A stretch of 64,000 nucleotides of DNA. It comes from Eggerthellaceae bacterium. Lineage in GTDB: Bacteria > Actinomycetota > Coriobacteriia > Coriobacteriales > Eggerthellaceae. A program made the position numbers and the translations under genes. Below, piece by piece: positions 9,372 to 17,464 of this stretch. Each line of letters starts with the position of its first letter. Position 1 is the stretch's first letter. The notes below the pieces were generated by a model. It was not told where the DNA came from, searched no databases, and was given only the letters and a program-made list of their open reading frames with translations. The stretch lies in assembly GCA_017434045.1 (NCBI GenBank), contig JAFRGA010000004.1:22801-86800 (forward strand), written 5' to 3'.

Positions 9372-10127
9372 TCACGAACGGTAGAAGTCGATGATGCGCG
9401 CTATGGCCGCATCCATTTTCTTCGGATCGTGGAAGCGATGGTCTGCACCATCGACGGCAACGAACTCTATGACGTTGTCCTCGGCGAATTGCCTCGCGAC
9501 ATCGAACGAGACTATCTCGTCGGCAGTGCCGTGCAGTATCAGGATATCGTCGGCGTAATCGAAGAACTCGCGCGAGAGCAAATCGAAAGACACGAGCTCA
9601 TCCATGAATTCGGGGCTGATGCGCACCTTGCGGTCGAAGCCGATGAGCACGGGCTTCCCCGCCTCGAGCTTGGCCACATCGTCCGTCGTCATTATGACAT
9701 CGATAAGGGCGCGGTGCATGTCGAGCGCCGGACAGCGCAGCGCCACCTTGCGGAAGGGGTTTCCGTTCTCGGCCAAGTACTTCAAGAGCAGGTACCCACC
9801 GAAGCTGACGCCATAGGCGTACAACTCGTCGGTGTTGAACCGCGATTTCGCATAGTCGACCACCAAACGCAGGTAGGATGTGCATTCGTCCAGCACCAGG
9901 TTCTTGCGTGCGTCTTCGCCATGGCAAGGCCAATCGAAGACGATAACCGCGGTCCCCTTCCACTTCGCGACCGCTCGCTGCGCGAAGGTCTGATACGACG
10001 TGCTCTCCTTCGAGCTTGCGAACCCATGGCAGCACACGGCCACGCGCTTCACCGCATCCGGATCATCGCAGTACAGCTTGCAGCGAATGCTGCATCCCTG
10101 TTCGTTTATGTCGAAATACTTGGCCAT
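9372..10127 (-). CDS. alpha/beta hydrolase (serine esterase type)
   Basis: Predicted soluble serine hydrolase of 251 aa. The oxyanion-side motif CCHGFASSKES is near residue 35, the nucleophile elbow AYGVSFGGYLLL gives G-x-S-x-G near 105, an acid follows in ILHGTADEIVSF near 210 and the catalytic His is in DGADHRFHDPKK near 235. This is a complete triad of the BAAT/dienelactone-hydrolase-like group; the substrate cannot be deduced. I chose the ATG at 10127 (MAKYFDINEQG) over one 33 bp upstream because the fold begins there, although the SD is weak. It stands alone on the minus strand. Confidence 0.85.
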   Translation of the reverse strand: MAKYFDINEQGCSIRCKLYCDDPDAVKRVAVCCHGFASSKESTSYQTFAQRAVAKWKGTAVIVFDWPCHGEDARKNLVLDECTSYLRLVVDYAKSRFNTDELYAYGVSFGGYLLLKYLAENGNPFRKVALRCPALDMHRALIDVIMTTDDVAKLEAGKPVLIGFDRKVRISPEFMDELVSFDLLSREFFDYADDILILHGTADEIVSFDVARQFAEDNVIEFVAVDGADHRFHDPKKMDAAIARIIDFYRS

Positions 10128-10205
10128 GCGCCCTATGATAACCCAACCGAACGGCGCCAACAGACTGCCGCAGGCAATCGGAAGCTGGCATCGTGAACAA
10201 GCAGC

Positions 10206-10415
10206 CTATTGCCGCCCTTCCTGCCTCGAGTTCTTCCGGGCCCTCCGTTCGCGTATCATCTTGCGATAAGCGGCGCCATCGTCTACCTCGACCTCCTTGA
10301 CAGGAGCGTATTCCATGCCCGTCACTTCCTCGTAATGCCGCTTGCCGACATTGCACTGGAGCGCCTCCACCGAGCAGCTTTTCATGCACTGGTCGCATGT
10401 CGTGTATTCGTGCAT
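10206..10415 (-). CDS. small Cys-rich protein, unknown function
   Basis: Encodes 69 aa beginning MHEYTTCDQCMKSCSVEALQ. It has a C-x2-C-x3-C cluster plus a fourth Cys (QCNVGKRHYEE), which could bind Zn or an Fe-S cluster. The second half is charged and ends in an Arg/Lys-rich tail (KMIRERRARKNSRQEGRQ). There is no signal peptide or membrane segment. Codon use and amino-acid balance look coding, but I recognise no family. It lies 78 bp upstream of the hydrolase on the same strand and could be co-transcribed. Confidence 0.55.
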   Translation of the reverse strand: MHEYTTCDQCMKSCSVEALQCNVGKRHYEEVTGMEYAPVKEVEVDDGAAYRKMIRERRARKNSRQEGRQ

Positions 10416-10778
10416 ACGGTTTTCCGTCTCCTAGAATGCTTCTCTCATCGTTCAAGCCGTAATGCTGTTAAGCCCGCCGTTCGAAATCGCGGGCTCTTCG
10501 CACCATCCCATAGCTTACCAATTTCTCCAACCAGCCAAAACCTGTCTCTAATGACTTGCGTCAAAACCTATCATCCTCATTCCTGAGAAAACTACTCTAC
10601 AATCTCAAATCCCAGAGCATCCTGATCGAATGCAATTGGTTCTTCTATATCTTGTGAAGCTTACTTTGCAATGTAGGGACGGGGAACCCTCCCCAAACTA
10701 CACACGAAGAGAAAGGACCTATTTAGATCGCAGCACGTCAACGCATTGAAGAGGTTCCGTAGGGAAAAGGAGACCAAG

Positions 10779-11024
10779 ATGGCGATTTTAGAGAACATAA
10801 GCGACGAAGAACTGGAAGAGCTGGCCGGCGGGACAATTGTGCAAGTTGATACATCTATGGGCGCTTATTACGTTGTCGTCGATGAGAGACATAAGGGAAG
10901 AGTAATAAGGACAGGCACGACTTTAGAGGCAGCAGAGTATTTTGCAGAAAAGAGCGGGGTCAGTAAAGAGATAATCACTAAAGAGGACTTCAAGAACAAA
11001 TACCATTACGATTTACCGGCTTAA
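10779..11024 (+). CDS. peptide with double-glycine leader (RiPP/bacteriocin-like)
   Basis: Encodes 81 aa from the ATG at 10779, with AAGGAG 7 nt upstream. Residues 1-18, MAILENISDEELEELAGG, match the acidic L-x2-E-L-x3-GG leaders cut by peptidase-containing ABC exporters. The 63-residue remainder has no Cys, is rich in Val/Tyr/Lys, and resembles no class I could name. A terminator lies just after the stop, so it is probably monocistronic. No exporter, protease or modification enzyme is nearby. The 363 bp upstream (10416-10778) hold only short hairpins and no gene. The sequence is less GC-rich than its neighbours. Confidence 0.6.
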   Translation: MAILENISDEELEELAGGTIVQVDTSMGAYYVVVDERHKGRVIRTGTTLEAAEYFAEKSGVSKEIITKEDFKNKYHYDLPA

Positions 11025-11032
11025 GCACAGTA

Positions 11033-11053
11033 AGCAGCCCTGGCTGCTCTTTT
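11033..11053 (+). terminator. terminator of the 10779 peptide gene
   Basis: A 6-bp stem (AGCAGC / GCTGCT) with a CCTG loop is followed by CTTTTC. It begins 8 nt after the peptide stop codon. Confidence 0.6.
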
Positions 11054-11191
11054 CGATTCAATCACATCATCTTCTAAAAACGCTGTGTTTATGCGACTTG
11101 GGTATACGCGCCTGCATCGCGGCGTTTGCGGCAGTTGCTTCATCCACTTTGAAAGCATTAACCACCAAGTGGAGATAGGAGGAAACAGGAC

Positions 11192-11458
11192 ATGGACAAG
11201 AACAGAAATGTTGATGACGAGAAGATGTCCCAGTTCGCCGGCGGCGGCGTCGGCAGCTTCGAAAACCCGGAAGAATACCGATACACCGCAATGCAGACTA
11301 TCAAGACCCAAGGGTACTGCCCCTGCTGCGGAGCAGCTCTGTTCCGCGTGAACAAGACGGGCGACTACAGTCTCGAGGAAGAGTTCGCGAAGCAGCATCT
11401 CAGGATTTGCGACTCGTATCTGAGGCATTACGCAGAATTAGGCGGAACCGAATACTGA
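11192..11458 (+). CDS. second peptide with GG leader, Cys-rich core
   Basis: Encodes 88 aa with AGGAGG 9 nt upstream of the ATG. The N-terminus MDKNRNVDDEKMSQFAGG places a Gly-Gly at residues 17-18, the same position as in the peptide at 10779, after a similar acidic stretch. The remainder contains CPCCG and a later Cys (RICDSYL), so it might fold as a small zinc ribbon instead of a modified peptide. It is separated from the first peptide by a terminator, so the two are probably transcribed separately. Function unknown. Confidence 0.55.
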   Translation: MDKNRNVDDEKMSQFAGGGVGSFENPEEYRYTAMQTIKTQGYCPCCGAALFRVNKTGDYSLEEEFAKQHLRICDSYLRHYAELGGTEY

Positions 11459-11544
11459 CATTGAGGGTCAAAAGACTTTTACTATCGTGCTTGCCAGGGG
11501 TGTAGGTGCTGTAGAAACCCCTTAGTTCAGGCTTTTCCAGCCTC

Positions 11545-12879
11545 CTATTGCGTATTTCTCGTCAGCAAAACCACCGTCTCGACGTGGTCGGTGTGCGGGA
11601 ACATGTCGACGGGCTGCACGACGCGAACCACATAGCCCTTCCCCGCTAGATAACACAGGTCGCGAACTTGGGTTTCGGGATTGCACGAGACGTAGACGAC
11701 CCGCGCGGGCGCCAGCTGCGCGAGCGCATCGAGGAACTCCTCGGTCGAGCCTGCACGCGGTGGGTCCATGAAGACGACATCGACGCGCTGACCCTCAGCG
11801 GCAAGGTCGCGCATGAACGAACTTGCGTCAGCAGTGGCGAAACGGGCGTTGTCAATGCCGTTGTGCCGCGCATTCTCACGTGCATCGCGTATGGCAGACT
11901 CAACGGAATCGACGCCGATGACTTGAGCTCCGCTGCGTTTGGCGGCCACAAGGCCTATCGTGCCGGTCCCACAGTAGGCGTCGATGGCAACTTGCCCAGG
12001 ACCGAGGTCGGCAAACGCGAGGGCTTGCTCATAGAGCACCGTTGTCTGCACGGCATTCACTTGGTAAAACGACCGAGAAGAGATGCGGAAGCTCAACCCG
12101 CACAACGTATCCAAGATGAAGCCGGGGCCATACAGGCGCTGCTCGCGCTCCCCCAGGATAACGTTCGTCTGACGCGTGTTCACGTTTTGGACGATCGAGG
12201 TGATAAAGGGGCAACGACGAACGAGCTCTCGGCAAAACGACTTGGACGAGGGAAATTCCCCTTCGTTCGTCACGAGCGTAACGAGCACTTCCCCGCTCTC
12301 GTGGCCGACGCGCACGACTGCATGGCGCATGAAGCCCGTGCCCTTGTCCTCGTCATACGGCGCCACGCCATGCTTTTTCATGATGCCCTTGATGGCTCGG
12401 ATGGCCTGCTGAGCTTGCTCGTTTTCCAGCAGGCAGCTCTCGGTGGGCACGATGCGATGCGAACCTGCAGCGTACATGCCGGTCAGAATCTCGCGGCCGC
12501 CGTTGGGGCCGCGCTTTCCCGGGGCGAAGGGAGAATTGACCTTGTTGCGGTAGTGGAAAGGGTCGTCCATTCCCCGTATCGGCCGGATTTCGGCTAATGC
12601 GAAATCCTCTTCGGCGAACAGCTCGGCAACATATGCGTCCTTGTCGGCAAGCTGCTGCCCATAGGCCTCGGCGATGCGCGTGCAACCGCCGCACTCCCGC
12701 GCAACCTGGCAAGTTCGCCCAGATGAAACGATGTGCGCATCCTCGTGCCCTGCTCGTACCCGGTCTTCCCGCTTGCGCCCCTTGGCCTCTGATTGGGCTT
12801 TCGAGCGCGCTTCGCCATAGCGCGACGCTTTCGCGCCGGCAACGCCCTTTCGACTAGTTTTTGACACCTTCTTGACCAT
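11545..12879 (-). CDS. rlmD: 23S rRNA (uracil-5-)-methyltransferase, RlmD type
   Basis: SAM-dependent RNA m5U methyltransferase of the TrmA/RumA family, 444 aa. An N-terminal basic stretch precedes the Fe-S cysteine cluster TCQVARECGGC near residue 60. The SAM site AIDAYCGTGTIGL lies near 300, FMDPPRAG near 370, and the catalytic Cys is in YVSCNPET near 400. The ATG at 12879 has GAGGTG upstream; longer reading would run into the divergent holin-like gene. The exact target uridine (RlmC, RlmD or RlmCD type) cannot be told from sequence alone. Confidence 0.9.
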   Translation of the reverse strand: MVKKVSKTSRKGVAGAKASRYGEARSKAQSEAKGRKREDRVRAGHEDAHIVSSGRTCQVARECGGCTRIAEAYGQQLADKDAYVAELFAEEDFALAEIRPIRGMDDPFHYRNKVNSPFAPGKRGPNGGREILTGMYAAGSHRIVPTESCLLENEQAQQAIRAIKGIMKKHGVAPYDEDKGTGFMRHAVVRVGHESGEVLVTLVTNEGEFPSSKSFCRELVRRCPFITSIVQNVNTRQTNVILGEREQRLYGPGFILDTLCGLSFRISSRSFYQVNAVQTTVLYEQALAFADLGPGQVAIDAYCGTGTIGLVAAKRSGAQVIGVDSVESAIRDARENARHNGIDNARFATADASSFMRDLAAEGQRVDVVFMDPPRAGSTEEFLDALAQLAPARVVYVSCNPETQVRDLCYLAGKGYVVRVVQPVDMFPHTDHVETVVLLTRNTQ

Positions 12880-12940
12880 CCAGTCACCTCGTCGCAAAAC
12901 ATGATACCGTCGTAGTGACGCAATCAACAGGGAGGCTTTC

Positions 12941-13309
12941 ATGAATTTCATCATTCGCTGGATCGTCACGGCCGTCGGCGCCGCTGCAGCCGTCTTGCTC
13001 GTACCGGGGCTTTCGACAGTTGGCTCCAACTCCACGCTCGCCTTAGCGGCGTTCGCCTTGGTGCTCTCGCTCGTGAACGTTTCCATCAAGCCCATCGTGC
13101 AGCTCCTCGGCTCCCCGATTTCGGTGCTCACGTTGGGAATCTTCTACCTGGTGGTGAATGCGCTCCTGCTCGAGCTAGCCGCATGGGCCACCAACGGCCT
13201 GTTCGGCAGCGGCATCATAGTCGATAGCTTCTTCAGCGCCTTCTTCGGGTCAATCATCATCAGCATCGTCAGCGCCCTGGTAAACGGCCTCATCAGCGAC
13301 AAACAATAA
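12941..13309 (+). CDS. phage holin family 4 / YvlD-like membrane protein
   Basis: Encodes 122 aa with four hydrophobic segments filling most of the chain, starting MNFIIRWIVTAVGAAAAVLLVPGL. The pattern, with NVSIKPIVQLLGSPISVLTLG in the middle, matches the mycobacterial four-TMS holin superfamily (Phage_holin_4_2). Members are mostly chromosomal membrane proteins with no proven lytic role. No phage genes are nearby. The gene is divergent from rlmD, with AGGGAGG upstream of the ATG. Confidence 0.85.
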   Translation: MNFIIRWIVTAVGAAAAVLLVPGLSTVGSNSTLALAAFALVLSLVNVSIKPIVQLLGSPISVLTLGIFYLVVNALLLELAAWATNGLFGSGIIVDSFFSAFFGSIIISIVSALVNGLISDKQ

Positions 13310-13322
13310 GAATCGCGAACGC

Positions 13323-13620
13323 ATGCGGCCGGGACCACCCCTCCAGGCCGCTTCGCGCTTTCTCCTCCTTCCAACCGCGCTAACAGAAAGCGGCGATTGG
13401 AGCCGACCAACTGGCCGTGCGCCTCGTAGTTCCCGACTGCGCTACGCGCATTCGGGAAATAGTTCTGGAAGTATGTACGGGGGCAAGCTGAAGCTTGCCC
13501 GGCTTCGCTGAAAACGAGCCACTGGCTCGTTTTCCAAGCGCTCAGCCCAGTGCCGCGTTCCTATGCGCGCGGTTGTCCGGAGGGCGCTCAGAAGGCCTGT
13601 CGGAGTGGTCCCGGCCGCAT
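13323..13620 (+). repeat. structured repeat family A, copy A1
   Basis: Bounded by a perfect 16-bp inverted repeat (ATGCGGCCGGGACCAC at 13323 and its complement at 13605-13620). The core at about 13428-13545 matches copies A2 and A3. It has a hairpin with TTCCCGA/TCGGGAA arms, a conserved linker TAGTTCTGGAAGTATGTACG, the hairpin GGCAAGC-TGAA-GCTTGCC, and a stem AAAACGAGCC-ACT-GGCTCGTTTT. It is noncoding and lies downstream of the holin-like gene. Confidence 0.8.
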
Positions 13621-13645
13621 TACTAAGCTCAGCGCTACAAACGTC

Positions 13646-13810
13646 AACTGCACTGCAAGACCCGACGCTGTTTCGCGGGCTGCGACAAGCGTAGGCGCGG
13701 CGGGAGCGAGGACTGTCTGAGCCGCCGAAGGCGGCGAGTTCCGCAGCTGCCGCGCCGGAGCATAGGAGCGGTTAGCCCGCGCTTAAGCGGAGGGGTCTTG
13801 CAGAGCAGTT
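13646..13810. repeat. structured repeat family B, copy B1
   Basis: An outer imperfect inverted repeat (AACTGCACTGCAAGACCC versus GGGTCTTGCAGAGCAGTT) encloses an inner stem GGCGCGGC/GCCGCGCC and a conserved core at 13701-13750. The core begins GGGAGCGAGGACTGTCTGAG, folds as GCCGCC-GAA-GGCGGC and ends GAGTTCCGCAGCTGC. The same core occurs at 32410. Together with A1 it fills the 505-bp gene-free stretch 13310-13814. Confidence 0.75.
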
Positions 13811-13814
13811 GCAC

Positions 13815-14471
13815 TCACCCAATCCAGATACTGCGATCGAGCTCGTCGAAGGTGTCGACCACGATGTCGCTGTAGCGGGCGAGCTCCTCATGGGTGCCGC
13901 AGCCGTCGGCGCTGTACACGCCCACCGTCTTGCAGCCCGCCTTGCGCGCAGTCGCCAACGCATACCAGCTGTCGTCAAACAGCCAGGTATTCTCCACGCT
14001 GATGCCGAACAACGAGCTCACGTACTCGTAAATAGCCGTCTCCCGCTTCGTCATCGTCAGGTCCTCGACCGAGATGATGCGCTTGATGTACGGCAAGAAT
14101 CCGCCACGCTCCAAGCCAGCCTGCAAGAACGACTGCGGGCTCGACGAGAGCACGCACATGTCCACCCCCGCCTCGGACATCGCCTTGACGAAGGAAAGCG
14201 CGCCGCGCGTGGCCTCGGAACGAGTGCGGTAGTAATCGAGCAAGTAGTTCAAAATCCCGTCAACGACGGATTGCGCGTTTTCGCGGATACCGAACCGCTC
14301 GTGGAAGAAAGCCCCTGCCTCCTCGAGCGTCAGGGCGTTCAGCTCGTCACGCTCCTTCTTCGTGAGCGCGATGCCCGCTTCGTTCATCAGCTCAGTCTCG
14401 GCCTCATGCCACGCTCCAATCGAGTCCATGAGCGTGCCGTCGCAATCGAGTATCAGCAGTTGTCTGTCCAT
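13815..14471 (-). CDS. HAD-superfamily phosphatase
   Basis: Cytoplasmic haloacid-dehalogenase-type hydrolase, 218 aa. Motif I DCDGTLMDS, with the nucleophile Asp, is at residues 8-16. Motif II is the Ser in CVLSSSPQSF near 118, motif III a Lys in the KR stretch, and motif IV LFDDSWYAL near 170. An alpha-helical cap lies between motifs I and II. It resembles phosphoglycolate- or beta-phosphoglucomutase-like members, but the substrate is unknown. The start at 14471 was chosen because motif I follows directly. It lies downstream of hom; the 184-bp gap has a GC-rich inverted repeat (CGGCACCC / GGGTGCCG) that may terminate hom. Confidence 0.85.
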   Translation of the reverse strand: MDRQLLILDCDGTLMDSIGAWHEAETELMNEAGIALTKKERDELNALTLEEAGAFFHERFGIRENAQSVVDGILNYLLDYYRTRSEATRGALSFVKAMSEAGVDMCVLSSSPQSFLQAGLERGGFLPYIKRIISVEDLTMTKRETAIYEYVSSLFGISVENTWLFDDSWYALATARKAGCKTVGVYSADGCGTHEELARYSDIVVDTFDELDRSIWIG

Positions 14472-14655
14472 GTGAAATCGTGCTTCCTGGCGGTGCAGTG
14501 TTTTCGCCCGCCATCCCAAAGGATACTAGCGCTTGACGAACGTCCTATAAGGGAGCGGCACCCAGAACACCGCGCGGGCGCAGAGCGCCTCAGCGATTGT
14601 CCCGGGTGCCGGGTAATCGTTCATCACGAGCGAAGCCTAACGGTCGCCGGGGCCC

Positions 14656-15939
14656 CTAGTCCTCGACGCGAATGACCGTCGGGTCGGCCAGCAGCATGTC
14701 GCCCATGGCTGCAAGCTCGGCCAACGCCGCGCGGATGTTCGCTTCGCACGCCTCATGCGTGACGAAGATGAGGTTCACTGCGTCATGGTCCTTCGTGCCC
14801 TCTTGGGAGACCGAGCGCAGCGAGGCGTCGTGACGCGCAAACACGTCAGCCGCACGTGCCAGAACGCCGACGCGATCGGGCACGAGGAGGCGGATGTAGT
14901 AACGCGTCTGCAGGTTCTCGAACGGGGCAATGGGCAGCTTCTCGCTGCAGGTGCAGCCGACGATGGGCGGAATGCCGAGCGCGATGTGGCGCGAAACCTC
15001 GAGGACATCGCCCATGACGGCGCTCGCAGCCGGGCCGGCGCCTGCGCCCTCGCCGAAGAACATGGTCTCGCCCACGGCGTCGCCGGTGACGTAAATGGCA
15101 TTGTACACGCCGTTGACCTTGGCCATCTGATGCTGCTCGGGGATCATCGTGGGATGCACGCGCACGTCGATGCCCTCGGGCATGCGATGGGCGATTGCAA
15201 GAAGCTTCACGGCATAGCCCATCTCGTGACCCGTCTTGAGGTCGATGGGCTGAATGTTGCTGATACCCTCGGTGTGCACATCGTCCATGACCACACGCGA
15301 GTTGAATGCGATGGATGCCAGGATGGCGATCTTCGCCGCCGCGTCGAAACCATCGACGTCGGCGGACGGATTAGCCTCGGCAAAGCCCTTGGCCTGGGCT
15401 TCGGCGAGCACCTCGTCGTAGGGCATGCCGTCTTCGTCCATGCGGGTGAGCATGTAGTTGGTGGTGCCGTTCACGATGCCGAGCACCGAGCTGATCTCGT
15501 TGGAGATAAGGGAGTGCTTCAGCGGATCGATGATCGGGATGCCGCCGCCGACGCTCGCCTCGAAGGCGATCTCGACGTTTGCCTCCTTGGCCAGGCCGAA
15601 AATCTCCTCGCCTGCCGTGGCCATGAGCGCCTTGTTCGCCGTGACAACGTTCTTGCCAGCGCGCAAGGCGTTGGTGACGATGGCATGGGCCACGCCCGTG
15701 CCGCCAATAAGCTCGATGACGATGTCGATATCGGGATCGTTGATGATCTCGTTGAAGTCAGGCGTGAATATGTCGCCTGCGCCATGGGCTTCTGCCTCAG
15801 CTTTGTTGAGCGAGCAGACACGCACGAGCTCGATATCGATTCCCAGGCGATTCTTGAAATCTTCCTTGTGATTATGGATGATGTCGATAACCCCACCACC
15901 GACGGTGCCGGTGCCCACGAGGCCAATTTTCACTGTCAT
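14656..15939 (-). CDS. hom: homoserine dehydrogenase
   Basis: NAD(P)-dependent reduction of aspartate semialdehyde to homoserine, the branch to Met and Thr; cytoplasmic, 427 aa. The N-terminal Rossmann motif GLVGTGTVGGGV is at residues 6-17. The family signature AKGFAEANPSADVDGFDAAAK, with the catalytic Lys, lies near 200. A C-terminal ACT domain (RLLVPDRVGVLARAADVFA) around 345-425 suggests feedback control by threonine. It is monofunctional, with no aspartokinase domain. Confidence 0.96.
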   Translation of the reverse strand: MTVKIGLVGTGTVGGGVIDIIHNHKEDFKNRLGIDIELVRVCSLNKAEAEAHGAGDIFTPDFNEIINDPDIDIVIELIGGTGVAHAIVTNALRAGKNVVTANKALMATAGEEIFGLAKEANVEIAFEASVGGGIPIIDPLKHSLISNEISSVLGIVNGTTNYMLTRMDEDGMPYDEVLAEAQAKGFAEANPSADVDGFDAAAKIAILASIAFNSRVVMDDVHTEGISNIQPIDLKTGHEMGYAVKLLAIAHRMPEGIDVRVHPTMIPEQHQMAKVNGVYNAIYVTGDAVGETMFFGEGAGAGPAASAVMGDVLEVSRHIALGIPPIVGCTCSEKLPIAPFENLQTRYYIRLLVPDRVGVLARAADVFARHDASLRSVSQEGTKDHDAVNLIFVTHEACEANIRAALAELAAMGDMLLADPTVIRVED

Positions 15940-16086
15940 GAAAGTCCCCTTCCAACTTTACCTTGATAGCGACTATTCTGCATGCGAACACTTTACCAGC
16001 AAAGCGGTCGCATTTCTGGAAAACGCACGTAAGCCGCGAAATCGTAACGTGGACGCGATGGCTTGCCCCGAACGATTACCGTGGCC

Positions 16087-17133
16087 TTACAGCATCATGA
16101 ACAGCTTCGCGAGCACGAAGCCGATGAGGCCGCAGCACGGGAACGTGAGCACCCAGGCGAACACCATGTTCTTCGCAATGGACCAGTTCACGTGCTTCAC
16201 GTTCTTGGAAGCTCCAACGCCCATGATCGCCGAGGTGGAGCAATGCGAGGTCGAGACCGGCATGCCGGTGATGCTCGAGACGAACAGGGTGATGACCGTG
16301 CTGATGGAGGCCGCCACGCCCTGGTGCTTCTCGAGTTTGACCATGTCCATGGCCACCGACTTGATGATGCGCTTGCCGCCGAGGAACGTGCCCAGCGAGA
16401 TGGCAAGCGAGCAGGTGATCATCAGCCAGAAGGGGAACCCTGCCTGATCGGCCGACTCCATTCCGAACGATAGCGCAATACCCAAGATGGCAATCGACAT
16501 GAACTTCTGGCCGTCCTGTGCACCATGGAGGAACGAGAGCAAGGCGGCGCACACGTCCTGCGTGGCAACGAACAGCTTGCCGGACGACCGGCGATCCGCC
16601 CTCAGGAACACACGCTCGATAACGCGAACGGCTAGCCAACCGAGCACGAAACCGGCAAACAGCGAGAACGCCATACCGTAGATGACCTTCGCCCATTCCC
16701 CGATGACAACGCCCGCCCAACCGTTCATGGCTATGGCGCCTCCGGTGATTCCCGCGATGAGCGAATGCGACTTAGATGCCGGAATGCCCGCAAACCAGCA
16801 GACGATTCCCCAGACAATTGCCCCAATCATGGCGGCCATCAACGCCAACAACGCCTGATGCGTGTCTCCCGAGAAATCCACCATGTTGAACATCGTGTGG
16901 GCAACTGCCGTTGAGATGTAGGTCATGCCTACGAGACCTATGAAATTAAAGACGGCTGCAAGCACAAGCGCTTGCGTAGGCGTGAGGCATCTCGTGGATA
17001 CCGCAGTGGCAATGGCATTCGGTGCGTCTGTGGCGCCTGAAATCACGGTCACCGCCAACACCAGAATAATGATCACGGCCAATGACGGGTAGGTAGAAAC
17101 CTGCCCAAGAATAGCCATAAGGCTCAGGTCCAT
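16087..17133 (-). CDS. pit: inorganic phosphate transporter, PiT family
   Basis: Cation-coupled low-affinity phosphate permease in the membrane, 348 aa with about ten hydrophobic segments. The two inverted PiT signatures are present: SGATDAPNAIATAVSTRCLT near residue 35 and SITGMPVSTSHCSTSAIMG near 290. I chose the ATG at 17133 (MDLSLMAIL), which has GGAGG 5 nt upstream; an ATG 12 bp earlier is possible. The partner PhoU-like protein often found beside PiT is not adjacent. Upstream lie a hairpin terminator and an AT-rich promoter, so its leader may be attenuated. Confidence 0.92.
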   Translation of the reverse strand: MDLSLMAILGQVSTYPSLAVIIILVLAVTVISGATDAPNAIATAVSTRCLTPTQALVLAAVFNFIGLVGMTYISTAVAHTMFNMVDFSGDTHQALLALMAAMIGAIVWGIVCWFAGIPASKSHSLIAGITGGAIAMNGWAGVVIGEWAKVIYGMAFSLFAGFVLGWLAVRVIERVFLRADRRSSGKLFVATQDVCAALLSFLHGAQDGQKFMSIAILGIALSFGMESADQAGFPFWLMITCSLAISLGTFLGGKRIIKSVAMDMVKLEKHQGVAASISTVITLFVSSITGMPVSTSHCSTSAIMGVGASKNVKHVNWSIAKNMVFAWVLTFPCCGLIGFVLAKLFMML

Positions 17134-17250
17134 CGACTCCTCCATCTCGATGCGACTCTTTAAGCGCAATTTGCTTAATTGTACATGACCGAGCGGCTGG
17201 GAACGCTAGGAACATGCGACTTTACGAAACGGCATCGGTCAGAAAGTGAT

Positions 17251-17293
17251 CCAAAAAATGATCCAGGACCGCTGAGGGGGAGAGCGGTCCTGG
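17251..17293 (-). terminator. strong terminator upstream of pit
   Basis: An 11-bp perfect stem (CCAGGACCGCT / AGCGGTCCTGG) with a 9-nt loop is followed on the minus strand by ATCATTTTTTGG. It lies between a consensus-like promoter at 17351-17379 and pit. It may therefore end a short RNA, act as an attenuator of pit, or terminate lysA from 170 nt away. Confidence 0.75.
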
Positions 17294-17350
17294 TCAGACG
17301 AGTGAGCCGAGAAAGGAGCTTGGGAGGGTCTTTTCCTTTGGCCTGTTTAT

Positions 17351-17379
17351 ACTTTATCTACAATAATATCTATTGTCAA
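17351..17379 (-). promoter_or_regulatory. sigma70-type promoter in the lysA-pit gap
   Basis: TTGACA (17374-17379) and TAAAGT (17351-17356) are separated by 17 bp in an AT-rich island, reading on the minus strand toward pit. The gap 17134-17464 contains nothing else I can call except the terminator at 17251. Confidence 0.5.
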
Positions 17380-17464
17380 GAATTATTTTTAGTTCAGATA
17401 ATATAAATATGGAACGATACCGTCTGTGGCGAAAGGAGTCGCATGCAAAACGAACTGCTGTTTC

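Noticed and set aside
11545..13131. A 528-codon reading of rlmD
   Set aside because: The first 84 codons are antisense to the divergent holin-like gene; the start at 12879 has its own SD site.
12941..13309. Prophage, from the holin-like gene
   Set aside because: This holin family is common as a chromosomal membrane protein and no other phage gene is nearby.
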